Source: Alloyangia pacifica (GTDB lineage Bacteria; Pseudomonadota; Alphaproteobacteria; Rhodobacterales; Rhodobacteraceae). Taken from it: a DNA stretch of 64,000 bases. The translations under genes and the position numbers were made by a program. Shown piece by piece: positions 18,121 to 26,842 of this stretch. Each line of letters opens with the position of its first letter. The stretch's first letter is position 1. The stretch covers positions 372,001 through 436,000 of the forward strand of contig NZ_FOZW01000001.1 in assembly GCF_900116195.1 (NCBI RefSeq), given 5' to 3'. The notes beneath the pieces are model-generated. The model had not been told where the DNA came from, did no database searches, and saw only the letters and a list, made by a program, of their open reading frames with translations.

Positions 18121-19368
18121 ATGAGTGACAGCGACAGCGTGGCGCGCAGGCGGGTGTTCTACATCCCGGGCTACGATCCCATTCACCCGCGCCGCTACCG
18201 CGAGCTCTACCGCAAGGAGGGTGCCGCGCAGGCGGCGATTTCGGGCTACCGGCTGTCTCTGAGCCCGAAGACCTCCGGCGGTGCCTATGGCTGGCATGTC
18301 GAGGCCGAGATGGATGGAGCGCGGGTGGCGGCGGATGTCGAGGTGCTGGTCTGGTCCGACATCGTGCGCTCCAGCATGTCCAACTCGATCCCCGCGACCT
18401 ACCTGCAACTCTGGCGGACGGCATGGGAATACATTGCCACCGGCGCGCTCTTTCGACTGATGAAGCTGCGCAAGGGGCCGGTGATCGCAGCGCTCTACCC
18501 GGTGGGCATGCTGCTGCTGCAGCTTGTACTGGCGGTGGGCGCAGGCTGGGCGATCTACGCGTTGACGAGCCTGTTGGTGCCGTGGCTGGGCCTTGCGGCA
18601 CGAGCGGCGGGCGGGGCGCTGGGGCTCGCGGCTCTCTGGGGCCTGCTGCGCTGGTTCCAGCGCATCGACGGCAAGCTCTTCGCCTACTACCTGATGCACG
18701 ACTACGCCTATTCGGCCCGCCACAGGGGCGCGAATCCGCCGGAGCTGGAAACGCGCATGGCGCAGTTCGGAGAGACCATCGCGGCGGCGCTGCGCGAGGA
18801 GGTGGACGAGGTGCTGGTGATCGGCCACAGCTCGGGGGCGCATCTGGCGGTCTCGATCCTCGCCGATCTCATCCGCTCGGGCAGGGTGCCGGACGAGGGG
18901 CCGAAGCTCGCCTTCCTCAGCCTCGGGCAGGTGGTGCCCATGGTCTCTTTCCTACGCGGCGCGTGGCGTCTGCGCGCCGATCTAGCGTATCTGTCGACCC
19001 AAGACGCGCTGACCTGGGTGGATGTAACCGCTCCCGGCGACGGCTGCGCCTTCGCGCTCTGCGATCCGGTGTCGGTCTCGGGCGTCGCGCCCGCGGGCAA
19101 GCGCTGGCCGCTGGTCTTCTCGGCGCAGTTCACCCGCTCGCTCAGCCCGGCGCGCTGGAAGGAGCTGCGCTGGCGCTTCTTCCGGCTGCACTTCCAGTAC
19201 CTCTGCGCATTCGATGCGCCGCTGGACTACGACTATTTCCGCATCACCGCCGGGCCGCAGACGCTGGCGCAGCGCTACGCGCAGCGTCCGCCCTCGGCGA
19301 GCCGTCTCGAAGCGCCGGTGAACCGCTTCACCTCGACGTCGCCCGACATCCCGGTCCGCGCCGCATGA
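18121..19368 (+). CDS. Alpha/beta hydrolase-like membrane protein linked to a P450
   Basis: This 415-aa protein is not one I can name. It starts with a strand and turn typical of alpha/beta hydrolases (RRVFYIPGYDPIHPRRY). Two hydrophobic helices follow at about 120-148 and 150-178. A nucleophile elbow GHSSG (235-239, Ser237) sits in EVLVIGHSSGAHLAVS. So it looks like a serine hydrolase with a membrane hairpin inserted before the elbow. Its stop overlaps the P450 start by ATGA, so the two enzymes are coupled and may act on the same hydrophobic compound. The substrate is unknown. Confidence 0.7.
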   Translation: MSDSDSVARRRVFYIPGYDPIHPRRYRELYRKEGAAQAAISGYRLSLSPKTSGGAYGWHVEAEMDGARVAADVEVLVWSDIVRSSMSNSIPATYLQLWRTAWEYIATGALFRLMKLRKGPVIAALYPVGMLLLQLVLAVGAGWAIYALTSLLVPWLGLAARAAGGALGLAALWGLLRWFQRIDGKLFAYYLMHDYAYSARHRGANPPELETRMAQFGETIAAALREEVDEVLVIGHSSGAHLAVSILADLIRSGRVPDEGPKLAFLSLGQVVPMVSFLRGAWRLRADLAYLSTQDALTWVDVTAPGDGCAFALCDPVSVSGVAPAGKRWPLVFSAQFTRSLSPARWKELRWRFFRLHFQYLCAFDAPLDYDYFRITAGPQTLAQRYAQRPPSASRLEAPVNRFTSTSPDIPVRAA

Positions 19369-20723
19369 TCCCGCCGAAACCGAGATCGCGGCCCGAGAGG
19401 GTGTCGCTGCTGCGCTACCTGAGGCTCTTCCGCGCGGACCTGCTTTCCGCCCAGCCGGCGCGGCTCTACCGCGCGTGGATGGCCGAGTTCCGTACGCCCT
19501 TCTTCCGATCCTACATGATCAACCAGCCGGAGCTGGTGAAGACGGTGCTGAAGGACCGCCCCATGGATTTTCCGAAGTCCGGGCGCATCGCCGAGGGGCT
19601 GCGGCCGCTGCTCGGCAATTCGGTCTTCGTGACCAACGGCGAGACCTGGCTGCGGCAAAGGCGGATCATCGACCCGGCCTTCGAGGGCGGGCGGCTGCGC
19701 GAGACCTATCCCGCCATGTGGGCGGCGGCGCAGGCGGCGCTGGCGCGGCTCAAGTCAGAGGCGGGGGCGGGTGCCGAGGTGGAGATCGAGGAACACACCA
19801 GTCACGCCGCCGCCGACGTGATCTTCCGCACGCTGTTCTCGTTGCCCATCGAGCACGCGGTGGCGCAGGCGGTGTTCCAGGAGTTTCGCGCCTACCAACG
19901 CACCCAGCCGATCCTGAACCTCGCGGCCTTCCTGCCGCTGCCGCGCTGGATGCCGCGGTTTCATCGGCGCGGAACGAAAGTGGCGGCGCGACGCATCCGG
20001 GCGCTGATCACCGAGCTGACCGCCACGCGGCAGGCCGACATCTTGGCGGGCAAGGCGCCGGATGACCTGGCGACCAAGATCATGACCACCGCCGACCCTG
20101 AGACCGGCGAGACTTTCTCCACCGGGGAGATGGTCGACCAGGTGGCGATCTTCTTCCTTGCAGGGCATGAGACCTCGGCCTCGGCGCTGGCCTGGGCGCT
20201 CTGGCTGGTGGCGGCCCATCCCGAGTGGCAGGACCGGCTCGCCGAGGAGGCGCAGGCGCTCGGCGACACGGCGGATTTCGCGGATGTCGCCAAGCTCCGC
20301 CTCTCGCGGGATGTCTTCCGCGAGGCGCTGCGGCTCTACCCGCCGGTGCCGATGATGGTGCGCGAGACCAGCTGTCCGGAGCGTTTCCGGGATCGCGACG
20401 TGCCGAAGGGCGCGCAGGTGGTGCTCAGCCCCTGGCACCAGCACCGGCATGAGCGGCTCTGGGACAATCCTGACGGCTTCGACCCGGCACGCTGGGGGAC
20501 GGACAACGGAAAGGCCTGTGCCCGCGAGGCCTACATGCCCTTTTCCGCCGGACCCCGCGTTTGCACCGGGGCGGGCTTTGCCATGGTCGAAGGCGTTTTG
20601 CTGCTCTCGCTGATCCTGCGCGACCTGAAGCTGGAGGTGGTGCCCGGGAAGACCCCCGAGCCGCTGGCCTTCCTCACGGTGCGGGCGCGCGACGGAATAT
20701 GGCTGCGCATCTCGCCCCGCTAG
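19365..20723 (+). CDS. Cytochrome P450
   Basis: This is a 452-aa heme monooxygenase. The I-helix oxygen-activating motif is AGHETSAS (from residue 266), the K-helix ExxR is EALR, and the heme ligand is Cys400 in FSAGPRVCTGAG. The N-terminus has no long membrane anchor, so it is probably soluble or peripherally bound. No ferredoxin or reductase gene is adjacent, so redox partners must come from elsewhere. It is translationally coupled to the preceding alpha/beta hydrolase-like gene. Substrate unknown; fatty acid or terpenoid oxidation would be guesses. Confidence 0.92.
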   Translation: MIPPKPRSRPERVSLLRYLRLFRADLLSAQPARLYRAWMAEFRTPFFRSYMINQPELVKTVLKDRPMDFPKSGRIAEGLRPLLGNSVFVTNGETWLRQRRIIDPAFEGGRLRETYPAMWAAAQAALARLKSEAGAGAEVEIEEHTSHAAADVIFRTLFSLPIEHAVAQAVFQEFRAYQRTQPILNLAAFLPLPRWMPRFHRRGTKVAARRIRALITELTATRQADILAGKAPDDLATKIMTTADPETGETFSTGEMVDQVAIFFLAGHETSASALAWALWLVAAHPEWQDRLAEEAQALGDTADFADVAKLRLSRDVFREALRLYPPVPMMVRETSCPERFRDRDVPKGAQVVLSPWHQHRHERLWDNPDGFDPARWGTDNGKACAREAYMPFSAGPRVCTGAGFAMVEGVLLLSLILRDLKLEVVPGKTPEPLAFLTVRARDGIWLRISPR

Positions 20724-20760
20724 CGCTAAAGGTAGCGATAAACGCGCGCTTCACGCTACC
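20721..20760. promoter_or_regulatory. LacI-like operator cluster upstream of fda
   Basis: TAGCGCTA (20721-20728, including the P450 stop) is a perfect palindrome with a central CG step as in LacI-family operators. It is followed by GGTAGCG (20731-20737) and its inverted partner CGCTACC (20754-20760). The position just upstream of a glycolytic/gluconeogenic gene suits a LacI-type carbon regulator. Confidence 0.4.
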
Positions 20761-20825
20761 CAATCCGCGTGGCTTGAGCTAAGTCTTTGGTAATCCAATT
20801 TTAACGATCTTACAGAGGATCTTCC

Positions 20826-21731
20826 ATGGCACAGGACAAGGCCGTTTTTGCAAAGCAAAAAGACCAGATGGCAACGGGCAAGGGCTTCATCGCCGCGCTC
20901 GACCAGTCCGGCGGCTCGACTCCCAAGGCGCTGCTCCAGTACGGCGTCGAGGAAAGCGAATACAACGGCGAAGCTGAAATGTTCGGCGAGATCCACAAGA
21001 TGCGCGCCCGCATCATCACCGCCCCCGATTTCACCAATGACAAGGTGCTCGGCGCGATCCTCTTCGAACGCACCATGCGCGGCGAGATCGAAGGCCTGCC
21101 CACCGCCCAGTACCTGTGGGAAAAGCGCGGCGTGGTGCCCTTCCTGAAGATCGACAAGGGTCTGGCGGATCAGGAGAACGGCGTGCAGGTGATGAAGCCG
21201 ATGCCGGGCCTCGAAGACCTGCTCAACGACGCGGCGCAGAACTTCGGCATCTTCGGCACCAAGGAACGCTCGGTGATCCACGAGGCGAATGCCGAGGGAA
21301 TCGAGGCCGTCGTGGCGCAGCAGTTCGAGGTTGGTCGCGCGGTCATCGCCGCCGGCATGGTGCCGATCCTCGAGCCGGAAGTGAACATCCACTCCGAGAC
21401 CAAGGAAGAAGCCGAGGCGCTGCTCGAAGCATCGCTGGCCAAGCACCTCGACACGCTGGCCGAGGGTGAGGACGTGATGATCAAGCTGACCATCCCTTCG
21501 GTTCCGGGCCTCTACGACGGTCTCGCCGATCACCCGCGCGTGGTGCGCGTGGTGGCGCTTTCCGGTGGCTACTCGACCGACGAGGCCTGCGAGCGCCTGT
21601 CGAAGAACGCCAAGATGATCGCCTCCTTCAGCCGCGCGCTGGCCGAGGGCCTGTCGAAGAAGCAGTCGGACGACGATTTCAATGCTCTGCTCGGCAGCAA
21701 CATCGACAAGATCTACCAGGCGTCGCTCTGA
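20826..21731 (+). CDS. fda: Fructose-bisphosphate aldolase class I
   Basis: This enzyme interconverts fructose 1,6-bisphosphate with glyceraldehyde 3-phosphate and dihydroxyacetone phosphate, 301 aa. It starts with the family segment GKGFIAALDQSGGSTPKAL. Other marks are RIITAPDF and VVPFLKIDKGL, and the Schiff-base Lys is most likely in VMIKLTIPS. It is the short bacterial class I type rather than the metal-dependent class II type. It is a single-gene unit with LacI-like sites in front and a strong terminator behind. AGAGGA lies just ahead of the ATG. Confidence 0.93.
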   Translation: MAQDKAVFAKQKDQMATGKGFIAALDQSGGSTPKALLQYGVEESEYNGEAEMFGEIHKMRARIITAPDFTNDKVLGAILFERTMRGEIEGLPTAQYLWEKRGVVPFLKIDKGLADQENGVQVMKPMPGLEDLLNDAAQNFGIFGTKERSVIHEANAEGIEAVVAQQFEVGRAVIAAGMVPILEPEVNIHSETKEEAEALLEASLAKHLDTLAEGEDVMIKLTIPSVPGLYDGLADHPRVVRVVALSGGYSTDEACERLSKNAKMIASFSRALAEGLSKKQSDDDFNALLGSNIDKIYQASL

Positions 21732-21767
21732 GCGTCATCTGACCTGATCCGGCCCGTTGCGGCCCGC

Positions 21768-21805
21768 ACGCCCGGCCTCTCTCGCAGAGGCCGGGCGTTC
21801 GCGTT
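21768..21805 (+). terminator. fda terminator
   Basis: A perfect 13-bp stem ACGCCCGGCCTCT/AGAGGCCGGGCGT with a CTCGC loop is followed by TCGCGTTT, 37 bases after the fda stop. Confidence 0.75.
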
Positions 21806-21842
21806 TCGTGATCCGCTGTGAGATGGGCACGCCACCGCCGGT

Positions 21843-21868
21843 GGAACGCCGGAGCACACCCTTGCGTT
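21843..21868 (+). promoter_or_regulatory. EcfG-like promoter candidate GGAAC-N17-CGTT
   Basis: GGAAC (21843-21847) and CGTT (21865-21868) are separated by 17 bases. That matches the alphaproteobacterial general-stress sigma factor EcfG consensus. It ends 27 bases before the start of the small charged protein, a suitable distance for a promoter. Confidence 0.45.
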
Positions 21869-21895
21869 GTGGAGGCAGAAGAAAAGGAGGACCCT

Positions 21896-22123
21896 ATGAC
21901 GGACCGCAAGAGATCGCAGGATGGGCGAAGCGAGACGCAGGAACTTCTGAACGGAGAGCCCGTGGTGCCCGGCGCGACAGCGCAACAAGGTCGCAAGGCC
22001 GGCGAGATCGCCCGGAAGACCGGCACCCGCGACGAGGAAAAGCGTGTCGACGAGACCTCGGCCGGGGCGACCCGCCCACTGGCGCAGGATCAGGACGGCA
22101 GCGGCGATAAGGAAAAGGTCTGA
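21896..22123 (+). CDS. Small charged hypothetical protein
   Basis: This 75-aa hydrophilic protein (MTDRKRSQDGRSETQELLNG) has no membrane segment, cysteine or recognisable domain. It is rich in Lys, Arg, Glu, Asp, Gly and Gln, consistent with a disordered, stress-type protein. AAGGAGG precedes the ATG by 6 bases, so translation should be strong. It is followed after 12 bases by the host-attachment-family gene, and the two share a candidate stress promoter. No function can be assigned. Confidence 0.7.
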   Translation: MTDRKRSQDGRSETQELLNGEPVVPGATAQQGRKAGEIARKTGTRDEEKRVDETSAGATRPLAQDQDGSGDKEKV

Positions 22124-22135
22124 GGAGGAAAAATC

Positions 22136-22591
22136 ATGGCGATTCTCACCAATGGCACCTGGGTTCTGGTCGCGGACGGCGAAAAAGCGCTGTTCCTGCG
22201 CAACGATGTCGACGAGCAGGATCCCGACCTCAACGTCGTGCGTATCGAGACGCAGGAGAACCCCTCGGATCGGGAACAATCGGCCAATAGGCCGGGCAGA
22301 ATGGCCGATGGCGGGCCGGGTCAGAAGTCGGCACTCGACGATACCGACTGGCATGAGCTGGCCAAGGAACGCTTTGCCGACGAGCTGGCAGAGATCCTTT
22401 ACAAGCAGGCGCACAAGGGCAAGTTCGACCGCATCGTCCTGGTCGCGCCGCCCGCCACGCTGGGCGAGTTGCGCAGCAAGCTGCACAAGGAAGTCGCGGA
22501 CAAGGTCGTGGCCGAATTGGACAAAACGCTGACCAATCACCCGCTCGACAAGATCGAGAAATTGCTGCGCGACGAATTCGCGCCGGCCTGA
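22136..22591 (+). CDS. Host attachment family protein
   Basis: This is a 151-aa protein of the family named for a plant-attachment protein of Agrobacterium (Pfam Host_attach). Typical parts are NGTWVLVADGEKALFLRN at the start and FDRIVLVAPPATLGELRSKLH, in a fold related to the eRF1/baeRF group. Despite the name, it has no signal peptide and is probably cytoplasmic. AGGAGG precedes the ATG. It forms an operon with the small charged gene upstream and is closed by a strong terminator. Confidence 0.82.
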   Translation: MAILTNGTWVLVADGEKALFLRNDVDEQDPDLNVVRIETQENPSDREQSANRPGRMADGGPGQKSALDDTDWHELAKERFADELAEILYKQAHKGKFDRIVLVAPPATLGELRSKLHKEVADKVVAELDKTLTNHPLDKIEKLLRDEFAPA

Positions 22592-22613
22592 ATTGATCTC
22601 CAGGTATCTGGGC

Positions 22614-22648
22614 AAACGCCGCTCTCATCGAGCGGCGTTTCCTTTTTA
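22614..22648. terminator. Bidirectional terminator
   Basis: An 11-bp stem AAACGCCGCTC/GAGCGGCGTTT is followed by CCTTTTTATT. On the minus strand the same stem is preceded by a T-rich run (TTTTTTTC at about 22663-22670), so it may also end the LOG-family gene. Confidence 0.82.
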
Positions 22649-22683
22649 TTCAGGGCCTTGAGAAAAAAACTTCGTGTTGAAGA

Positions 22684-23235
22684 TCAGCCCAGCTCGCGGG
22701 TCAGGATCTCCATCACCCCCTCGGGGCTGTCGGCGCTCTGAACGAAGTCGAGCAGCGAGGCTTCGGCGAAGCCCTGCGCCACGATATGCTCGAGCATCGC
22801 CTTGAGCGGGGCCCAGAAGCCCTCGGTGTCGAGCAGCACGATCGGCTTGGCGTGCAGCCCGAGCTGGCGCCAGGTCAGCGCCTCGAAGAACTCGTCGAGA
22901 CTGCCGGCGCCTCCGGGCATCAGCACCACCGCGTCGGCGTTCATAAGCATGACCTTCTTGCGCTCATGCATGGTCTCGGTGATTACGAAACGGGTGAGGT
23001 CGGTCTTGCCGACCTCACGTGCGAGCAGGTGGGTCGGGATGACGCCGAACGTCCCGCCGCCGGCCTCCTGCGCGGCCCGCGCAACCTCGCCCATCAGCCC
23101 GACATCGCCGGCCCCATAGACAAGACGCCATCCTTGTTGTGCAATGGAAGTGCCGAGCGATTTGGCATCGGTGGCGTAGCTGGATGCAGTACCGTGGCGC
23201 GAGCCGCAATAAATGCAGACAGATCTGGCGGTCAT
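22684..23235 (-). CDS. LOG family protein (TIGR00730 Rossmann fold)
   Basis: This 183-aa protein belongs to the LOG family of nucleoside 5'-monophosphate phosphoribohydrolases, which release the base (cytokinin in plants, AMP in bacteria). It starts SVCIYCGSRHGTASSY and has GVMEIL near the end. The family active-site motif PGGxGTxxE appears here as PGGAGSLDE, with Ser for Thr, a conservative change. The ERKKVMLMNADAVVLMPGG segment is typical. It is convergent with the host-attachment gene and divergent from the LysM gene. Confidence 0.87.
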   Translation of the reverse strand: MTARSVCIYCGSRHGTASSYATDAKSLGTSIAQQGWRLVYGAGDVGLMGEVARAAQEAGGGTFGVIPTHLLAREVGKTDLTRFVITETMHERKKVMLMNADAVVLMPGGAGSLDEFFEALTWRQLGLHAKPIVLLDTEGFWAPLKAMLEHIVAQGFAEASLLDFVQSADSPEGVMEILTRELG

Positions 23236-23260
23236 GTGGATAATCCAAAAAAATGCTGTT

Positions 23261-23289
23261 TTGACGGGTGATAACGGGATTGTTATAGG
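23261..23289 (+). promoter_or_regulatory. Promoter of the LysM gene
   Basis: TTGACG and TATAGG are separated by 17 bases. The predicted start near 23296 would leave a leader of about 47 bases before the ATG at 23343. Confidence 0.5.
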
Positions 23290-23342
23290 TTCTCAACCGC
23301 GCTCATGTGGACAGGTAGAGCGCCGTGTGTGGGATAATAAAG

Positions 23343-24659
23343 ATGAACGATAAACTCTGGGTCTGGATCGGACTGGGTGCGGCGGCCGTGGTCGGTGCGC
23401 TCTACGTGAGCGGGGTGATCGGCCCGAAACCCACCGAAATGAGCATGCCCGCGGTGACGCAGGCGACCAAGGAGCCCGCCGGGGCCGTGGCCAAACTTGA
23501 CGATAGCGGTGCAGACAGCGGCGCGCCAGCCGCTGCCGAAACCGCAGACATGGGCGATGTGTCCGGCGCGGACACCGAAACCGCCACGGCAGCAGAGGCG
23601 GAAGCGCCCGGACCGAGTGCCGAGGATCCGGCTCCCGAGACAGAAGAGATCGCGCTTGCCGTGCCCGCCGAGGGCGAGCCGCCTGCCTCCGCCGAGCTTG
23701 CCTCTGCATCACCTGACAAAAATGGCGAGACACCCGGTGACGCTGCTGCAGGCGCCGCCGTACCCGCGGCTGGTCCGGCAGTGCCGAGCTTCGATCTGGT
23801 GCGCGCCGAGCCGGGCGGGCTGGTGACCGTGGCCGGTCGCGCCGAGCCGGGCAGCGAGGTTGTGCTGTTGCTCGATGGCGAAGAGGAACTGACCAGCCGG
23901 GTCGGCGCGGACGGGCGCTTTGCCGCCTTCTTCGATCTTCCCGCTTCGACCGGGCCGCAGGTGCTGCGCCTGCGCATGAGCTTGAACGGCGAGCAGCTCG
24001 AGTCCGAGCAGGAAGTCATCCTGACACCGCCGGCGCCGCAGGTGGCCACGGGCGAGGACACAACCGGCGAGACAACCGAGTTGGCCGCCGCGGGCACCGC
24101 CGCGGGCGCGGCGCCGGAGCAGGCGGCACCGACCGTGCTTCTGTCGGACGCGGATGGCGTGGCGGTCATGCAGAGCGCCACGGCCGTTGCGCCGGGCGGC
24201 GTGGCCATCGACGCGATCACCTATGACGATCAGGGCGGCGTCGAACTGTCGGGCCGTGGCAGCGGCGAGTCCTTCCTGCGCGTCTATCTCGACAACAGCG
24301 AGGTGACGAGCCTGCAGGTCGCCGCTGATGGTCGCTGGCAGGTGGCCCTGCCGCAGATCGAAGCGGGCACCTACACGCTGCGCGTCGACCAGATCGATGC
24401 GGGCGGCAAAGTCAGCGCCCGCGCCGAGAGCCCGTTCCGCCGCGAGCCGCCGGAGAAGCTCGCCGCCGCCACCGCGGAGCTGCCGAACGCCGAGGAAGTG
24501 ACCGCGGTCACCGTGCAGCCGGGCAACACGCTTTGGGCCATCGCCCGCGAACGCTATGGCGACGGCATGGCCTACGTGCGGCTCTTCGAGGCCAACAAGA
24601 CGCAGATCCGCGACCCCGACCTGATCTACCCGGGGCAGATCTTCGACTTTCCCGAATGA
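23343..24659 (+). CDS. LysM peptidoglycan-binding domain protein
   Basis: This is a 438-aa envelope protein. An N-terminal membrane anchor (LWVWIGLGAAAVVGALYVSG) is followed by a long Ala/Glu/Pro-rich spacer, then two Ig-like beta-rich modules (about 145-225 and 280-365). A C-terminal LysM motif (VTVQPGNTLWAIARERYGDG to IYPGQIFDFP) would bind peptidoglycan. I chose the ATG at 23343 over a GTG at 23325 because the anchor starts right after it. Cell-wall tethering is inferred; no enzyme domain is visible. Confidence 0.85.
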   Translation: MNDKLWVWIGLGAAAVVGALYVSGVIGPKPTEMSMPAVTQATKEPAGAVAKLDDSGADSGAPAAAETADMGDVSGADTETATAAEAEAPGPSAEDPAPETEEIALAVPAEGEPPASAELASASPDKNGETPGDAAAGAAVPAAGPAVPSFDLVRAEPGGLVTVAGRAEPGSEVVLLLDGEEELTSRVGADGRFAAFFDLPASTGPQVLRLRMSLNGEQLESEQEVILTPPAPQVATGEDTTGETTELAAAGTAAGAAPEQAAPTVLLSDADGVAVMQSATAVAPGGVAIDAITYDDQGGVELSGRGSGESFLRVYLDNSEVTSLQVAADGRWQVALPQIEAGTYTLRVDQIDAGGKVSARAESPFRREPPEKLAAATAELPNAEEVTAVTVQPGNTLWAIARERYGDGMAYVRLFEANKTQIRDPDLIYPGQIFDFPE

Positions 24660-24805
24660 CCCCTGACTGTGCCTCCGCGACCCGTTCCAGCACGGGCCGC
24701 GGGGGCACAGTTCTGCGTGCACATGGGCCTGTGCGCTTGGGTCGTATGGTCTTTGCCCGGATGGCACGGTAAGGGCAGGACCCGCCAAGCCAAGAGAGCC
24801 GAGCC

Positions 24806-26617
24806 ATGCCTCCCGAGACCGATCAGACCGCCATCGACGATGCCGAGCGCCGCTCCGGCCTGCGCACCATCCGCCGCGTCGCGCCGTACCTCTGGCCCGA
24901 GGGTGAGCCCTGGGTGAAGCGCCGGGTGGTGATCTCGCTGCTGATGCTGGTCGCCGCGAAGCTGATCGCCGTGGGCACGCCGATGCTTTACAAGCAGGCG
25001 GTGGACAGGCTGGGGGGCGAAGCCTCGACGCTGCTGCTCGGAGCGGTCGGGCTGACGCTGGCCTACGGCATGGCGCGGATCCTCAACTCCGGCTTCCAGC
25101 AGCTGCGCGACGGCGTCTTTGCCAAGGTCGGCCAACGCGCGTTGCGCAAGCTGGCGCTGGAGACCTTCACCCATATCCACAAGCTCTCGCTGCGTTACCA
25201 CATCACCCGCAAGACCGGCGGGCTGAGCCGGATCATCGAGCGCGGGGTCAAGGGCGTCGAGTTCCTGCTGAGGTTCCTGCTCTTCTCCATCGGGCCGCTC
25301 ATCCTCGAGTTGCTGCTGGTCGGCCTCGTGCTGTTCTGGCTCTTTGACATCTGGTACCTGGCGGTCGTCGCGGTCACCATTGCGCTCTACGTGTGGTTCA
25401 CCTTCGCGGTTACCGAATGGCGCGTGCGCCTGCGCCGCAAGATGAATGCGCAGGACACCGACGCCAACCAGAAAGCCATCGACAGCCTGCTGAACTTCGA
25501 GACGGTGAAGTATTTCAACGCCGAAGGCCGCGAAGCGGCGCGCTACGACCATGCCATGCAGGGCTACGAGGAGGCGGCGGTGAAGACCGCGACCTCGCTG
25601 GCCATGCTGAACTTCGGTCAGGCGCTGATCATCAACCTAGGGCTGATCGCGGTCATGGTGATGGCGGCTGTCGGTGTGCAGAACGGCGCGCTGACCGTCG
25701 GCGACTTCGTCATGGTCAATGCCTATATGATCCAGATCACCATGCCGCTGAACTTCCTCGGCACGGTCTATCGCGAGATCCGCCAGAGCCTCGTTGACAT
25801 GGGACAGATGTTCGATCTTCTGGACCAGCCCGCCGAGGTCTCGGACAAGCCCGGCGCGCCGGCGCTGGCCGTGGCTGGCGGCGCGGTGCAGTTCGACACC
25901 GTGCGCTTCGGCTACGATCGCGAGCGGGAGATCCTCAAGGGCATCTCGCTGACCGTTGGCGCGGGCGAAAGCGTGGCGCTGGTCGGGCCGTCGGGCTCGG
26001 GCAAGTCCACCATCGGGCGGCTGCTCTTCCGCTTCTACGATGTCTCGGGCGGGGCGATCCGCATCGACGGGCAGGACCTGCGCGACGTGGCGCAGAACAG
26101 CCTGCACGCCGCGATCGGCGTGGTGCCGCAGGATACCGTGCTGTTCAACGACACGATCCGCTACAACATCGCTTACGGCAAGGACGACGCCACCGAGGCC
26201 GAGGTCATCGCTGCGGCGAAATCCGCGCAGATCCACGAGTTCATCAGCTCGCTGCCCGAGGGCTATGACACGATGGTCGGCGAGCGCGGGCTGAAGCTGT
26301 CGGGCGGCGAGAAACAGCGCGTCGGAATCGCCCGCACGCTGCTCAAGGATCCGCCGATCCTGCTGCTTGACGAGGCGACCTCGGCGCTGGACACAGAGAC
26401 CGAGGCCTCTATCCAGTCGGCGCTGCGCCGGGCGGGCGAGGGGCGCACGGTGCTCACCATCGCGCACCGTCTGTCGACCATCGCCGATGCCGACCGCATC
26501 GTCGTGCTTGAAAAGGGCGAGGTGGTCGAGGAGGGCACCCACGAGGCGCTGCTCGCGCGTGCCGGGCGCTACGCGCAGCTCTGGGCATTGCAGCAGGCCG
26601 AAGAGCGCGCGGCCTGA
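24806..26617 (+). CDS. Atm1/ABCB7-type ABC exporter (fused permease and ATPase)
   Basis: This is a 603-aa half-transporter that works as a homodimer in the inner membrane. Six hydrophobic helices (about 40-310) are followed by an ATPase domain with Walker A GPSGSGKST, signature LSGGEKQRV and Walker B ILLLDEATSALD. The strings NFETVKYFNAE and MPLNFLGTVYREIRQSL mark the Atm1/HMT1 subgroup, which exports glutathione-linked compounds, often associated with iron-sulfur or heavy-metal handling. It stands alone, with a member of the intergenic repeat family 13 bases after the stop. Confidence 0.9.
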   Translation: MPPETDQTAIDDAERRSGLRTIRRVAPYLWPEGEPWVKRRVVISLLMLVAAKLIAVGTPMLYKQAVDRLGGEASTLLLGAVGLTLAYGMARILNSGFQQLRDGVFAKVGQRALRKLALETFTHIHKLSLRYHITRKTGGLSRIIERGVKGVEFLLRFLLFSIGPLILELLLVGLVLFWLFDIWYLAVVAVTIALYVWFTFAVTEWRVRLRRKMNAQDTDANQKAIDSLLNFETVKYFNAEGREAARYDHAMQGYEEAAVKTATSLAMLNFGQALIINLGLIAVMVMAAVGVQNGALTVGDFVMVNAYMIQITMPLNFLGTVYREIRQSLVDMGQMFDLLDQPAEVSDKPGAPALAVAGGAVQFDTVRFGYDREREILKGISLTVGAGESVALVGPSGSGKSTIGRLLFRFYDVSGGAIRIDGQDLRDVAQNSLHAAIGVVPQDTVLFNDTIRYNIAYGKDDATEAEVIAAAKSAQIHEFISSLPEGYDTMVGERGLKLSGGEKQRVGIARTLLKDPPILLLDEATSALDTETEASIQSALRRAGEGRTVLTIAHRLSTIADADRIVVLEKGEVVEEGTHEALLARAGRYAQLWALQQAEERAA

Positions 26618-26629
26618 GCCGGCGGGTTT

Positions 26630-26660
26630 GAGTATTTGTGGAAAGATGAAAGCAGGGGCG
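26630..26660 (+). repeat. Intergenic repeat family, single copy
   Basis: GAGTATTTGTGGAAAGATGA followed by AAGCAGGGGCG resembles the arms at 36326 and 47834. It begins 13 bases after the ABC exporter stop. Confidence 0.5.
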
Positions 26661-26842
26661 TGCGCGGGAGGCGGGCGCCCCTGTTTCGTTCCGTAGCGAT
26701 GCCATTCGGAGCCGGAACCCTTGGTGGCGACGGGCTGCCGGGTCTATCCTTGGGTTAGGGCACGGCAGGGGGCCGACTATCGGCCTGGGGAATAGTGGGT
26801 GGTGGATTTTGGTTAGTTTTTGTGACCACGCTTGTTGCCTAT

